A stretch of DNA of 64,000 bases from Mariniphaga sp964398855 (GCA_964398855.1 CAYNOQ010000002.1:1-64000), one strand, 5' to 3'. Positions 53,601 through 63,999 are shown, counted from the first letter of the stretch. Notes: a model not told the origin generated them from the sequence alone. Numbers and translations: made by a program.

Positions 53601-55037
53601 TTAATCAACCCCAAAAACAAAATATGCCAACTCTCCGTTCGGATAAATTCCTTCAACTAATACTCCTCCTTTGGCATTTCCGATTTCTCTCTTGAAATCA
53701 TTTACCTCATAAATAGGTTTTTTGTTCACATGGGTGATGATAAATCCTTTGTTTAAACCGGCATCTCTGAGCTTACCCTGCTTTAAATCAGTAACTTTTA
53801 TGCCGAATTCTATATTGAGATTTGTTTTATCATCATTCCCTATGGTTTCAAAGCTGGCTCCCAAAACCGACACATTATCGCGGACGATTTGGGTGTCGCC
53901 ATGTTTATTACGTAAAGTAACCGTAATTTGTTTCCTGTCGTTACCTCTTTTTATTCCAATTTTCACATCATCGCCCGGACGGAACCTGCTCACCTTCTCC
54001 TGAAGCTCTGCCGAAGAGTTCACCCGGTCGCCGCCAACACTCATAATAACATCTCCAACCTTGATTCCTGCCTGTTTTGCGGCACCATTATCCGTTACAG
54101 CGGCAACATAAACACCTTCAACCTTATCCAGTCCGTTATCCTTGGCAATTTTAGCATCAACATTCATAATGTTTACGCCTAAAAGTGCACGCTGAACCTC
54201 GCCGAACTCCTTCAGATCTTCAACCACCTTCTTCACGATTGATACCGGAACTGCAAACGAATATCCGGCATAGGAACCTGTTCGCGAAGCGATTGCCGTA
54301 TTGATTCCGACTAAATTTCCCTGCTGGTTAACCAAAGCGCCACCGCTGTTTCCGGGATTAACTGCAGCATCGGTCTGAATGAAAGATTCGATTGAATACT
54401 GATCTTCATTTATGCCGAGATTTCTCGCCCTCGCACTCACAATGCCGGCGGTTACGGTAGAAGTAAGGTTAAACGGATTCCCAACTGCCAAAACCCATTC
54501 GCCCAATTTCAGAGCATCTGAATCTCCATAGGTGAGATAAGGCAATCCTTCCTCATCAATTTTCAGCAATGCCAGATCGGTTGACGGGTCAGCGCCAACA
54601 AGCCTTGCATCATATTCGTGTTTGCTATTTAAAATTACCTTTATGTTCTGAGCCCTTTCTATCACGTGATTGTTTGTGACGATATAGCCATCAGACGTCA
54701 GGATTACACCTGAACCAAACCCTGTGGCTATCTGCGGTTCCTGTCTGCGAAGTCCGAAAAATTCATCAAAAAAAGGATTTCCGCTTGACCAGCCGCCACC
54801 ACGAACCGACTGGGTGGCTATATGCACCACCGCATGAACGGAATTTTCAGCGGCAAAAGTCAAATCAGGCAACTGCTGCTGACTGTTGGCAGGTAAATTC
54901 ACAAAACTGACCGGATTTCGCTCGGTTATGGTTACAACTTCCTGCTTGTTGAAAAAAGAGCTGTAAATCCAAACTGCCAAAAAGGCACCGGCTAAAACGA
55001 GCAAAAACGTAAGCGAATATTTTTTAGTATCTTTCAT
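53601..55037 (-). CDS. degP: HtrA/DegP-type serine protease
   Basis: 478-aa periplasmic protease/chaperone. One N-terminal anchor or signal helix, then a trypsin-like domain with the triad His124 (IVTNNHVI), Asp154 (PSTDLALLK) and Ser231 (VNPGNSGGAL), followed by two PDZ domains (about 265-360 and 385-475; LGVNIMNVD and INITDLKQG-like). It degrades misfolded envelope proteins. The ATG at 55037 (MKDTKKYSLTF) was preferred over 55058. It lies upstream of rpoD on the same strand. Confidence 0.95.
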   Translation of the reverse strand: MKDTKKYSLTFLLVLAGAFLAVWIYSSFFNKQEVVTITERNPVSFVNLPANSQQQLPDLTFAAENSVHAVVHIATQSVRGGGWSSGNPFFDEFFGLRRQEPQIATGFGSGVILTSDGYIVTNNHVIERAQNIKVILNSKHEYDARLVGADPSTDLALLKIDEEGLPYLTYGDSDALKLGEWVLAVGNPFNLTSTVTAGIVSARARNLGINEDQYSIESFIQTDAAVNPGNSGGALVNQQGNLVGINTAIASRTGSYAGYSFAVPVSIVKKVVEDLKEFGEVQRALLGVNIMNVDAKIAKDNGLDKVEGVYVAAVTDNGAAKQAGIKVGDVIMSVGGDRVNSSAELQEKVSRFRPGDDVKIGIKRGNDRKQITVTLRNKHGDTQIVRDNVSVLGASFETIGNDDKTNLNIEFGIKVTDLKQGKLRDAGLNKGFIITHVNKKPIYEVNDFKREIGNAKGGVLVEGIYPNGELAYFVFGVD

Positions 55038-55194
55038 AACAGTACATTTTAGTTTCACAAAACGGTGAATACAAGCAAATAATTTGCCATAGTGGTGAAT
55101 TGTTCAGAACCAACCGTTTCATTTTGCATAAATTAACAACTCTGTGCCAGTTTTGTTAAAAAATGATTGTATAATATGCAAAACTGAAACAATG

Positions 55195-55785
55195 TCAGGA
55201 ATTTGATTTGTCAGGAACGATAAACCAGTGAGCACCAAGTTCAACCGGTTTATAGTTTTCGATATAATTTAACGCCTCTTCCGGTGAACCGACAGAAACA
55301 TATAAATTTCTGTAAACTTCGCCCGCAAATTTTTCCGAAAAGGAATGTTCAAAGTGATCGAACAAATGGTTATAAAAATTACCTGTATTAATAAAAACCA
55401 CAGGTTTTTTATGGTATGCTAACTGCTTGAGCGTTATCACTTCAAGAATCTCTTCAAGCGTACCGAATCCGCCGGGAAGCGCAATGAATGCATCTGAAAT
55501 TTTCCGCATTTTGGCTTTGCGTGCTTTCATGCTTTTGACGCTGATTATTTCATGCAGATTTTCGGAAGCAAGTGAGCGCTGTATCATGCGTTCCGGGATT
55601 ATCCCGATAGTTCGGGCGCCAGCTGCAGATGCGGAAATCGTAACCGCTTCCATCAGCCCGACGTTTGCTCCGCCGCTAACCAGCGCGTGCCCCCGTTCGC
55701 CAATCAGTTGCCCCAGCTTTTTTGCTTCGTCAAAAAATAGATTATCAATTCCGTTACTGGAAGAAGAAAATACACAAATGTTCAT
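55195..55785 (-). CDS. LOG family protein (cytokinin riboside 5'-monophosphate phosphoribohydrolase-like)
   Basis: 196-aa Rossmann-like protein of the LOG/TIGR00730 family with the signature PGGFGTLEE (in ALPGGFGTLEEILEV) and a conserved GGANVGLM region. Family enzymes release adenine-type bases from nucleoside 5'-monophosphates; in bacteria the substrate is often AMP. The first residues MNICVFSSSSNGID match the family start. 58 bp after gyrB on the same strand. Confidence 0.9.
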   Translation of the reverse strand: MNICVFSSSSNGIDNLFFDEAKKLGQLIGERGHALVSGGANVGLMEAVTISASAAGARTIGIIPERMIQRSLASENLHEIISVKSMKARKAKMRKISDAFIALPGGFGTLEEILEVITLKQLAYHKKPVVFINTGNFYNHLFDHFEHSFSEKFAGEVYRNLYVSVGSPEEALNYIENYKPVELGAHWFIVPDKSNS

Positions 55786-55843
55786 AAAATGAAAATTGAA
55801 ATCGGGATTCAGCCGGAAATGTTAATGAGAAATCTGCTATTAT

Positions 55844-57835
55844 TTAAGCATCAATTCTCGCATAGGTTGCATGTTCTTCAATAAATCTTCTGCGTGGCGG
55901 CACGTCATCACCCATCAGCATGGAGAAAATGTGGTCAGCCTCGGCAGCATTGTCAATCGTAACCTGATGAAGTGTCCGATGTTCCGGATTCATCGTTGTT
56001 TCCCAAAGCTGTTCAGCGTTCATCTCTCCCAAACCTTTGTATCGCTGTGTGTGCACACTGCTTTCATTTCCCTCAGCCCATTCGTCAATAATCTGCCGGC
56101 GCTGCTGCTCATTCCATGCGTAAGTCTCTCTTTTTCCCTTTTTCAGCAAATAGAGCGGCGGTGCGGCAATATAGAGATAGCCGGCTTTAATCAAATCCTG
56201 CATGTATCTGAAAAAGAATGTCATAATCAGCGTAGCAATATGGCTTCCGTCAACGTCGGCATCAGTCATAATGACAATTTTATGATACCTGAGCTTCTCC
56301 ATATTCAGCGCTTTGGAATCTTCTTCCGTGCCGATGGTTACACCAAGTGCAGTGAAGATATTTCTGATTTCGTCACTTTCGAATATCTTGTGCTGCATTG
56401 CTTTTTCAACATTTAGAATTTTTCCGCGAAGCGGTAAAATAGCCTGAAAACGACGGTCTCTGCCCTGTTTTGCAGTTCCGCCGGCTGAATCCCCTTCCAC
56501 AAGGAAAATCTCAGTCAAAGCAGGGTCTCTTTCTGAACAATCGCTCAGTTTGCCGGGAAGTCCGCCACCAGTGAGCGCATTTTTCCGCTGCACCATTTCC
56601 CGCGCTTTTCGCGCTGCATGTCTTGCCTGTGCTGCCAGAATTACCTTATTTACAATGGCTTTTGCTGAGCGGGGATTTTCTTCCAAATAAATGGAAAGCG
56701 CCTCACTTACAGCCTGATCCACTGCCAGACTGACTTCGGAGTTTCCAAGTTTCGTTTTGGTTTGCCCTTCAAACTGCGGCTCTGCAACTTTTATGGAAAT
56801 AACAACGGTGAGCCCTTCCCGAAAATCGTCGCCACTGATGTCAAATTTCAATTTTGAAAGCATTCCCGACTGATCGGCATAGCCTTTCAGGGTGCGGGTC
56901 AATCCGCGGCGAAAACCGGTGAGATGCGTACCACCTTCAATGGTGTTGATGTTATTCACATAGGAGTGGATATTTTCGGAGAAAGTTGTGTTGTACTGCA
57001 TGGCAATTTCAACCGGAATATTGTTCTTTTCAGTAATGATGTGAATAATTTCCGTGGTGAGTTTAACTCTCGTATTATCAAGATAATCAACAAATTCCTT
57101 TAAACCGTCTTTAGAGAAAAAAGTTTCGGATTTAAATTCTCCCTCTTCGTTAACATGCCGTTCATCGGTAATCGTCAATCGTATTCCGGCATTCAAAAAA
57201 GCCAGTTCGCGCAGTCTTGCGGCAAGAATTTCATATTTGTAAACCGTGGTCTGAAAAATGGTCTCATCGGGCTTGAAGGTTACATAAGTGCCTGTAATAT
57301 CAGTATCGCCTACTATTTTTGCTTCGTCCAAAGGTTTTCCGATGGAATATTCCTGTACCCAGATTTTTCCTTCGCGGTGAATTTCTGCTTTCAGATGAGA
57401 GGACAGGGCATTCACACATGAAACACCAACACCGTGAAGTCCGCCAGACACTTTATAGGAATCTTTATCAAACTTTCCGCCGGCGTGGAGAACTGTCATC
57501 ACCACCTCAAGGGCGGAAATGTTCTCTTTTTCATGGATTTCGGTAGGTATCCCGCGCCCATCGTCCTTAACGGTAACGGAATTGTCTTCATGGATGATTA
57601 CATCAATGTTTTTGCAATAACCGGCAAGCGCCTCGTCAATGGAGTTGTCCACAACTTCATAAACCAGGTGGTGCAAACCTCTTTCGTTGGTATCACCAAT
57701 ATACATTGAAGGTCTTTTGCGAACCGCTTCAAGTCCTTCGAGCACCTGTATGCTGGAAGCTGAGTAATTTCCATTCCCATTCCCGTTTCCAACAGCATTT
57801 TCAGCTTTCTTATCTAATTCGCTTAATTCACTCAT
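55844..57835 (-). CDS. gyrB: DNA gyrase subunit B
   Basis: 663-aa ATPase subunit of gyrase. GHKL ATPase with MYIGDTNERGLHHLVYEVVDN and GVGVSCVNALS, transducer region, TOPRIM with EGDSAGGTAKQGRD and the acidic DADVDGSHI, and a C-terminal tail RRRFIEEHATYARIDA. Length is normal for the compact bacterial form without the gammaproteobacterial insert. Expected control is supercoiling-sensitive; a hairpin lies upstream (58020-58052), between gyrB and the barrel gene. Confidence 0.97.
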   Translation of the reverse strand: MSELSELDKKAENAVGNGNGNGNYSASSIQVLEGLEAVRKRPSMYIGDTNERGLHHLVYEVVDNSIDEALAGYCKNIDVIIHEDNSVTVKDDGRGIPTEIHEKENISALEVVMTVLHAGGKFDKDSYKVSGGLHGVGVSCVNALSSHLKAEIHREGKIWVQEYSIGKPLDEAKIVGDTDITGTYVTFKPDETIFQTTVYKYEILAARLRELAFLNAGIRLTITDERHVNEEGEFKSETFFSKDGLKEFVDYLDNTRVKLTTEIIHIITEKNNIPVEIAMQYNTTFSENIHSYVNNINTIEGGTHLTGFRRGLTRTLKGYADQSGMLSKLKFDISGDDFREGLTVVISIKVAEPQFEGQTKTKLGNSEVSLAVDQAVSEALSIYLEENPRSAKAIVNKVILAAQARHAARKAREMVQRKNALTGGGLPGKLSDCSERDPALTEIFLVEGDSAGGTAKQGRDRRFQAILPLRGKILNVEKAMQHKIFESDEIRNIFTALGVTIGTEEDSKALNMEKLRYHKIVIMTDADVDGSHIATLIMTFFFRYMQDLIKAGYLYIAAPPLYLLKKGKRETYAWNEQQRRQIIDEWAEGNESSVHTQRYKGLGEMNAEQLWETTMNPEHRTLHQVTIDNAAEADHIFSMLMGDDVPPRRRFIEEHATYARIDA

Positions 57836-58131
57836 TCTTTATTAAATATTACTATGTCTTGATTATTAAAAAATCTGATTGTTAAAATGATGAAAATAAA
57901 GTTTCAACAATCTGTTAACAATTTCAGAAAGAGACACATATCGAAATTTTTATGTTTCGGGGAAGTGTCATGCAAAGATAACAAAATTTACCGTAAAATC
58001 GTCACCTTTACTCTGTGTGGCAGGTTAACTTTTCAACAAGTTATCAACCTGTAAATGAGCAGGTGAACACTGCAAAATCGAAACTTCCGGAGGTGCATCT
58101 TGCCACTCTCTTAACCTGTGCTTAACACAAA
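57836..58131. other. gyrB upstream region with TTATCAAC/TTAAC motifs
   Basis: 296 bp with no gene. It contains a GCAAAGATA (57972-57980), which on the minus strand is a -7-like TATCTTTGC, and a hairpin at 58020-58052 with CAGGTTAACTT and AAGTTATCAACCTG arms (3-nt bulge). Repeated TTAAC/TTATCAAC words resemble weak DnaA boxes but do not match the consensus. Likely gyrB promoter region. Confidence 0.4.
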
Positions 58132-59961
58132 TTAAAACGAATAACTGATGCCTCCAAGAACATTAAAACTTTGCACCGGATATCCTAACCACCGCTGGTA
58201 TTGCTGAAAGCCGAAATTGTTTAGCCGGGCAAAAACCGAAAAGCGGTTTGTAATTTTATAGGTGGCATTAAAATTCAGATCAAAGACCACGGAAAGGGGA
58301 TAAGACTCCTTTTCCAGCTTTTCATGCAACAGCAGTTCGCTGTTTGTCAGCGGACGGGGATCGGTATCTCCGGGAATGCCCATTATCAGTGCCTGCCGCT
58401 GTCCGGTAAAAAACAGATCGGTTGTAAAACTCAACTGATCGGAAGCCTGATAGCCGACCGAAAATTTTGCATCCCAATCGGGGAGATTCCATGCTTTTTC
58501 CATGGTTTCCATATCATAAACATAATAGTTCCCCGACAGCAGTAAATTGGCTTTGCCTAATGAAGCATGAAAAACTTCAAGGTTGAATTTCAACAGATTC
58601 AGGTTGTCATAAAGCACATCAAAATCGTTATCTGCAACGCCTTTATCAATCAAACCCTCCTGAAAACCGTGCCTGAACAAATAGTAAAGGGGCTGATCCT
58701 TGACGAGGGAGTAATTCACTCCAAGTTTAAATTTTGTTTTTGCGGCAAGCTTTCCATCAAATCCGCCAAAAAAGCGAAATTGCTCAAACGTATTTTTTAC
58801 GAGATGTTCCGGATTGACAAACGGATTCTCATAAGCAATTTTCGAGTAGTGATTTTGGATGAAATTTCCATCAACGCCTGCATAAATGGTAATAATCTCT
58901 TTAACCGGAGTCAGATTTGCCCTGATGTTGGGTGCAAGCCTGATTTTCAGGTCAGTGCTGCTGTCAATCACAAACCATGAGTTGATCCCAAGTTTGATGT
59001 TTGCCACCTCGCCGCCCAGCATATAGGCAGGTTTGGCTGTAATCCACGTTTGCTGGTTCAATCCGGTTTCTACCTGTTCCCTTCCAAATGTCATCAGGTA
59101 TTTTGTAACAACATCACTGACACTGATATAGGAAATTCCGGCATCAAGAAATCCGGTTCCGGTGTAGAACGGCTTTTTCAGATCAACCAAAAAATCCCCC
59201 AAATGCTCTCTTTGACCTGTCTTAGTGCCAAAATAGTGATACAGAAATTTGAAATCGAAGGTGAAATCATCTTTTCGAGCAGCAGGATTCTCCAAGCCAA
59301 TGGAAAAGCTCCCTTTGGTGAAAGTCTGCCGGCTGCCAAAATAATTGATCAGCTGATCTTTCTCTAATAAAGTAGCCGGAACTTCGTCAACAGGATAGCC
59401 GTAATAGTTGAATCCCTTGTGGTCAACACCGGCATTAAGCGAGAGTACGGAAGCCTGCGAAAAATACTTGAAAAACAGCTCCGCTTCATTTTCTGAAAAG
59501 GGTGCGCTCACCCGGTCACCTCCTTCAAGATTGAGTTTTCCGTGGGATGAAAGGTGCCTTCCGTGAAGTCCGAAAAGGGTATTGCGGGAATTTTTCGTAT
59601 TCAGGAAAAGCTCTCCGAACGGTCTGTTGTAATTACCTGCGCCGGCACTTATAAAACCCAAACCGGAGTCCTCCCTTGGAGCTGATGCCACAGTTGCCGC
59701 TTTCAGGGTATTTACCGAAAAGGTGTTGAATATCGGCTGACTGAAAATGCTGTATGTAAATACCGGTTTTTCCTGTTGTTCTTCATCTATTTCAGGCATC
59801 GTACTGATTTTGTTTGCATCGGAAATGGTTGGTCGGTAGGATTTCACCACTTCCACTTCCTGAGTAAGTCTTTCGTCCTGCTGTGAAAAAACATTTATAC
59901 TCAGAAGAATAACAAAAACAGAAAGTAAATAAACTCGTATCGTATTTGCGAACATATTCAT
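58132..59961 (-). CDS. outer-membrane beta-barrel protein, partner of the TPR protein
   Basis: 609-aa predicted outer-membrane protein: signal peptide (IRVYLLSVFVILLSINVFSQ), a short TonB-box-like/plug-free acidic segment (DERLTQEVEVVKSYRP), then many amphipathic strands with aromatic girdles and the C-terminal strand FNVLGGISYSF ending in Phe. There is no clear plug domain, so it is more porin/TolC-like barrel than a full TonB receptor. It starts 7 bp after the TPR gene and is surely co-transcribed. Its pairing with a large TPR lipoprotein-like protein suggests outer-membrane assembly or transport; function unknown. Confidence 0.78.
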   Translation of the reverse strand: MNMFANTIRVYLLSVFVILLSINVFSQQDERLTQEVEVVKSYRPTISDANKISTMPEIDEEQQEKPVFTYSIFSQPIFNTFSVNTLKAATVASAPREDSGLGFISAGAGNYNRPFGELFLNTKNSRNTLFGLHGRHLSSHGKLNLEGGDRVSAPFSENEAELFFKYFSQASVLSLNAGVDHKGFNYYGYPVDEVPATLLEKDQLINYFGSRQTFTKGSFSIGLENPAARKDDFTFDFKFLYHYFGTKTGQREHLGDFLVDLKKPFYTGTGFLDAGISYISVSDVVTKYLMTFGREQVETGLNQQTWITAKPAYMLGGEVANIKLGINSWFVIDSSTDLKIRLAPNIRANLTPVKEIITIYAGVDGNFIQNHYSKIAYENPFVNPEHLVKNTFEQFRFFGGFDGKLAAKTKFKLGVNYSLVKDQPLYYLFRHGFQEGLIDKGVADNDFDVLYDNLNLLKFNLEVFHASLGKANLLLSGNYYVYDMETMEKAWNLPDWDAKFSVGYQASDQLSFTTDLFFTGQRQALIMGIPGDTDPRPLTNSELLLHEKLEKESYPLSVVFDLNFNATYKITNRFSVFARLNNFGFQQYQRWLGYPVQSFNVLGGISYSF

Positions 59962-59967
59962 CTCAAT

Positions 59968-62900
59968 TTAATTTTCGTTAATTTTTAGTTGGAACGAATT
60001 GTCTTTTGCGTCTTGCTGCTCCGATTGTTCCATTTTTTCAAGCTCGGCGAGTCTTCTTGATGCTTCGGCTTTTACGCCGTCATTTTCAGCGCTGTAATTT
60101 TCCACCACACTCCGCAGGGTGTGCTTTGCCTGAAAATAATCTCCGCGGTCATAATATATATCCGACAGCAATAGGAAAGCTTTTCCAAGCCAAAACTGGA
60201 ATGGCGTTCCCTTGGAGATAAAATCCATAATTTCGTCTTCCGCCTGTTTTTTCTGATTTTGTTTGTAATATATTTCAGCAACAAGAAATTTGGCTTCTGC
60301 TCCCTGCTCTAATTTGGTATCGGTAGCCACCGCTTTCAATGGCTCAAGCGCAGCATTCTGGTTACCAAGCAGATAATGGGATTTTCCTGAAATAAAATTG
60401 GCTTCCTTGTTCCAAGCCTCATTGGTTACTTCGGATTTTACCACTTTTCCGGCTGCCTGAATTGCTTCGTTATAAAATTTCAGCTGAAAATTGCAACGCA
60501 TCTGCCCGGTGTAGGCTTTCAGCTGATTCCATTTATTTCCTGCTAATTTTTCAAGCCGGTTGAACAACTCCAGCGCCTGCTCATAATTTCCGGCATTGAA
60601 GGTGAGTTCCGAAGCCCGTGAAATCGCCTGCTCACTAAAAATATTGTTGGGCTGTCGTGCAACAAATGAGTAGTGTTCATTGGCTTTTGTGTAGCTGCCT
60701 TCATCATACAGCAGTTCAGCAAGATAAAAATGGGCATTGGTTGCAAAACTTCCATTGGGGAATTGCTGCAGATAGTTTTGCAGCTGCTGTGTTGCCTGCC
60801 TGTCGCGCGACAGATAGAGCCGCTCGGCTGCTGCATAGGTGAGTGAATCCTGCTCGGAAACGGTTACGTTCACTCCGCTGCCAAGGGTTCGGGTATATGC
60901 AAAATAGCCGTCAACATTATTCATTTCAACATAGCTGTTTTTTATTCCCAGCAGTGCAGCCTGAGCCTCAGGCGTTCCGGGGAAATTCTCGGCAACCCGC
61001 TTGTAATTTATCAACGCTTCGCTGAAATTCCCGTTATTAAAATGAATCAGTCCCGTTTGCAGCAACGCTCTGGGATAGAATGCTCCGTCAGCATAATTGC
61101 TGATGATTCGCTGATAGTTTCCGAGCGCTTCCGTATATTGCCCGAGGCGCTCGTTTGCACGCCCCAGTTCATAAAGCGCATCATCAACATATTCCGAATC
61201 GGGAAAGCCCTCCTGCAATTTTCGCAGCGAATTTATTTTCCCCTGCTGGTCGTGCTGTAATCCCTGACAAAATGCAATCTGGTACAAAGCGTAATCGGCA
61301 TCAAAAATGCGCATATCCAATGCTCTCTGGTAGTTTTGCCTTGCAGAACCATATTCAGTATTTGCAAAATAGTAGTCGCCTAACCGGTTGTATGCATCCG
61401 CAAGTTTTTCCGTGCGCTGGTTTTGCATGGAGTTGATATAATTTCTGAAATGTGCGGCTGCCTGTTCAAAATTTTCCAATTTAAACCAGGAATATGCCAG
61501 ATTGTATTCGGCATCTTTATACTCTGAAAGCGATGCGGCACCGGCGGTGCGAAGAAACTGAGAATAGTTGTCTGCCGCAGCACGGTAATCTCCTGTCCGG
61601 TAAAGTGCTTCTGCCTTCCAGAAAAGCGCACGGGCGTTTATTTCGCGGTTGTATGTTCCGTTTTGAAGCGACAGATTAAAATGGTCAATCGCCTGATTAT
61701 ATGATAAATTATTGAAAAGCTCCAGACCGCGGTAAAAAGTTACGCGCTGGTAGGCACCCAATATTTCGGGAGATTTCACTTCAATCTTTTCAATGGAACT
61801 CATGGCATCCTTATAATTTCGCGTAACCATAAATACCTGTGTCAAATAGCGGTATGCCTCGGTATTTCGCTGAGAATTGGGATAAAGGGTAATGTACCTG
61901 TCAAATGCTTTAATCGTTTCATTGAATGGCGAGTAGGAAAGCTCATAGGTGAGTTTTGCATAGCTGAACAGGGCATCTTCCTTAATCCGTTCATTGAAAT
62001 CAAACTCTGATGCTGCTTCAAATGCAACCCTTGCCTTCTCCTTTTCATTCATTCGGATATAGCTGTCGGCCAGATGATAATAGGCATTTTGTGCCATTTC
62101 ATCTTTTCCTTTAGATGCATTTTCCAGCAGCGGAATTGCTTTGTCAACCGCTCCGGTGCTATAGTAGCAATATCCCAGCAGATAGTTGTCTTCCCTTGTT
62201 TTCATTCCTGCTGTCCGGTGAAAAGCTTCAAGATACGGGATTGCCTGAGAATATTCGCGCAGGTGAAAATAGGAATCGCCAATAATTTTGGAAAGTTCAC
62301 TTTTATGCTCTTCCTCAACATCGTTCAGGATGGGAACCGTATAGTTGATAATCTCTTCGTAGCGTTGCTGCTTATAATAGATGTGACTCACGTAGAGTGG
62401 AATAACTCTGGAGTAAGCCGGCTCCGACTCCAATTGCTTAAATCCATCAAGCGCCGACTGAAAATTTTCCTGCAAATACATGATGTGTGCCCAATAGTAG
62501 GTGGCAGGTCTGCTGTAAATCGAATTTGAGTTTTTCACCTCATTAAATTCCCGTAAAGCCTCTTCAGTGTTATCTGTCATCAAATGGGCATACCCGTTTT
62601 GATATTTCAGCTTTATTCTTTCAGGTTCTGTTAGCGAATTTTGATCAATCCCGCTAAAAGTTTTCAGTACAGCAACATACTGTTTTCTTTCAAACTGATA
62701 ATCGCTAAGATTGAAAAGCGCATTGTTCATATAGGGACTTGCAGGATGCCGGTCAATAAAATTTTCCAGCAATCTGTTTCCCGAAGTGTGCCCTGCCTTC
62801 AGCGCTGAAACCGATTTGAAATATTCAGCCTCCGAATATAGCTCCGACCAAGGCTCAATCAGCTCCTGCACTTTTTCAAATTGCCGGAATGCCGCATTGT

Positions 62901-63039
62901 ATTTCCCCTGATGGAAAAGCTCCCGTCCTGTCTGCACCTCTTTTTCCACATCTTCAAAAAAGGCGGTTTGCTGTGCAAACGCCGGAAGTGCAAAAATCAG
63001 CAAAATCAAGAAAATAAAATTACACTGTATTGTTTTCAT
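59968..63039 (-). CDS. large periplasmic TPR protein
   Basis: 1023-aa protein with a signal peptide (NFIFLILLIFALPAFAQ) and about 20 tetratricopeptide-type repeats from residue 30 to 1000 (for example AEYNLAYSWFKLENFEQAAAHFRNYI and ALYELGRANERLGQYTEALGNYQRII). YbgF/BamD-type repeats of this kind are protein-interaction scaffolds. It is likely periplasmic and works with the barrel protein encoded 6 bp downstream. It diverges from the FtsE-like gene. Confidence 0.85.
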   Translation of the reverse strand: MKTIQCNFIFLILLIFALPAFAQQTAFFEDVEKEVQTGRELFHQGKYNAAFRQFEKVQELIEPWSELYSEAEYFKSVSALKAGHTSGNRLLENFIDRHPASPYMNNALFNLSDYQFERKQYVAVLKTFSGIDQNSLTEPERIKLKYQNGYAHLMTDNTEEALREFNEVKNSNSIYSRPATYYWAHIMYLQENFQSALDGFKQLESEPAYSRVIPLYVSHIYYKQQRYEEIINYTVPILNDVEEEHKSELSKIIGDSYFHLREYSQAIPYLEAFHRTAGMKTREDNYLLGYCYYSTGAVDKAIPLLENASKGKDEMAQNAYYHLADSYIRMNEKEKARVAFEAASEFDFNERIKEDALFSYAKLTYELSYSPFNETIKAFDRYITLYPNSQRNTEAYRYLTQVFMVTRNYKDAMSSIEKIEVKSPEILGAYQRVTFYRGLELFNNLSYNQAIDHFNLSLQNGTYNREINARALFWKAEALYRTGDYRAAADNYSQFLRTAGAASLSEYKDAEYNLAYSWFKLENFEQAAAHFRNYINSMQNQRTEKLADAYNRLGDYYFANTEYGSARQNYQRALDMRIFDADYALYQIAFCQGLQHDQQGKINSLRKLQEGFPDSEYVDDALYELGRANERLGQYTEALGNYQRIISNYADGAFYPRALLQTGLIHFNNGNFSEALINYKRVAENFPGTPEAQAALLGIKNSYVEMNNVDGYFAYTRTLGSGVNVTVSEQDSLTYAAAERLYLSRDRQATQQLQNYLQQFPNGSFATNAHFYLAELLYDEGSYTKANEHYSFVARQPNNIFSEQAISRASELTFNAGNYEQALELFNRLEKLAGNKWNQLKAYTGQMRCNFQLKFYNEAIQAAGKVVKSEVTNEAWNKEANFISGKSHYLLGNQNAALEPLKAVATDTKLEQGAEAKFLVAEIYYKQNQKKQAEDEIMDFISKGTPFQFWLGKAFLLLSDIYYDRGDYFQAKHTLRSVVENYSAENDGVKAEASRRLAELEKMEQSEQQDAKDNSFQLKINEN

Positions 63040-63279
63040 TTAAATATTTTTTCAAAAGTATAAAACGGGCACATTTTTACATTAATCCAACTTTGCATCA
63101 CCAGCAGATAGCGCTCCATTTATAACTGATTTCAATAAAAGTCCTAAAATAGTTATTAAACTTCTTACGAACCATTCAAAATCATTAGTTTTTCTTAACA
63201 ACTAACTGTTTATTTCTTTCCTTTATTATCTGTGCGGGTAAAAAAATTAACCCTATATTCGGGCTGAATTCGTTAATAA

Positions 63280-63999
63280 ATGGAAAATAACAAAATCATA
63301 GAGTTGCTTTCGGCTGACATATATCAGCGTGATAACCTGATACTTTCGGACGTAAATCTCACCATCAATGCAGGTGAATTTGTCTATGTTACCGGGAAGG
63401 TGGGCACCGGCAAATCGAGCCTGATAAAGACACTTAACGCTGAGCTTCCGCTGCAAAAGGGAATTGGAGAAGTTGCAGGATTTAATCTTCAGAACATAAA
63501 ACATAAAGCCATTTCACAACTGCGCCGTAAGCTGGGAGTTGTTTTTCAGGATTTCAGACTGCTTCCCGACAGAAATGTTTTTGATAATCTGGAATTTGTA
63601 TTGAAGGCTACCGGATGGAGAAACCGTATGGAAATTACGGAGCGCATCGGGCAGGTGCTAAAACGTGTCGGTATGTTCGATGCAAAAAGGAAAATGCCCT
63701 ATCAGCTCAGCGGTGGCGAACAGCAGCGAGTGGTGATTGCCCGCGCCATTCTCAACGATCCGCTGATCATTCTTGCAGATGAGCCAACAGGAAACCTTGA
63801 TCCTGAAACCTCAACAGAAATTATGGAACTTTTTCTCGAATTGAACAGGGAAGGCAAAACCATAATCATCTCAACACATGACTTTGCAGTGATTGCAAGC
63901 AAACCTGCGCGCACCTTAGTTTGTGCCGGCGGCATGATTTCCGATTCGGCAAGAGACAATATTCTTCTTGATTTTGAAAGTATTCTGGGATTGTCTTAG
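63280..63999 (+). CDS. ftsE: FtsE-like ABC transporter ATP-binding protein
   Basis: 239-aa ABC ATPase with Walker A GKVGTGKSSL, Q-loop VFQDFRLLPDRNVFDNLEF, signature LSGGEQQRVVIARAIL, Walker B LIILADEPTGNLDPE and the H-loop STHDF. The segment QDFRLLPDRNVFDNLEF and the size are typical of FtsE, which with FtsX couples to cell-wall hydrolases during division. The partner gene is not in the window, which ends at its stop; MacB/LolD-type ATPases are close relatives. The start is ATG 63280. Confidence 0.85.
   Translation: MENNKIIELLSADIYQRDNLILSDVNLTINAGEFVYVTGKVGTGKSSLIKTLNAELPLQKGIGEVAGFNLQNIKHKAISQLRRKLGVVFQDFRLLPDRNVFDNLEFVLKATGWRNRMEITERIGQVLKRVGMFDAKRKMPYQLSGGEQQRVVIARAILNDPLIILADEPTGNLDPETSTEIMELFLELNREGKTIIISTHDFAVIASKPARTLVCAGGMISDSARDNILLDFESILGLS

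Noticed and set aside
57836..58131. possible replication origin near gyrB
   Set aside because: No cluster of true DnaA boxes, no dnaA/dnaN/rpmH gene nearby; only generic TTAAC-rich words.
58132..59961. full TonB-dependent receptor
   Set aside because: No plug domain of about 150 residues is visible before the barrel strands, so only a barrel protein is claimed.
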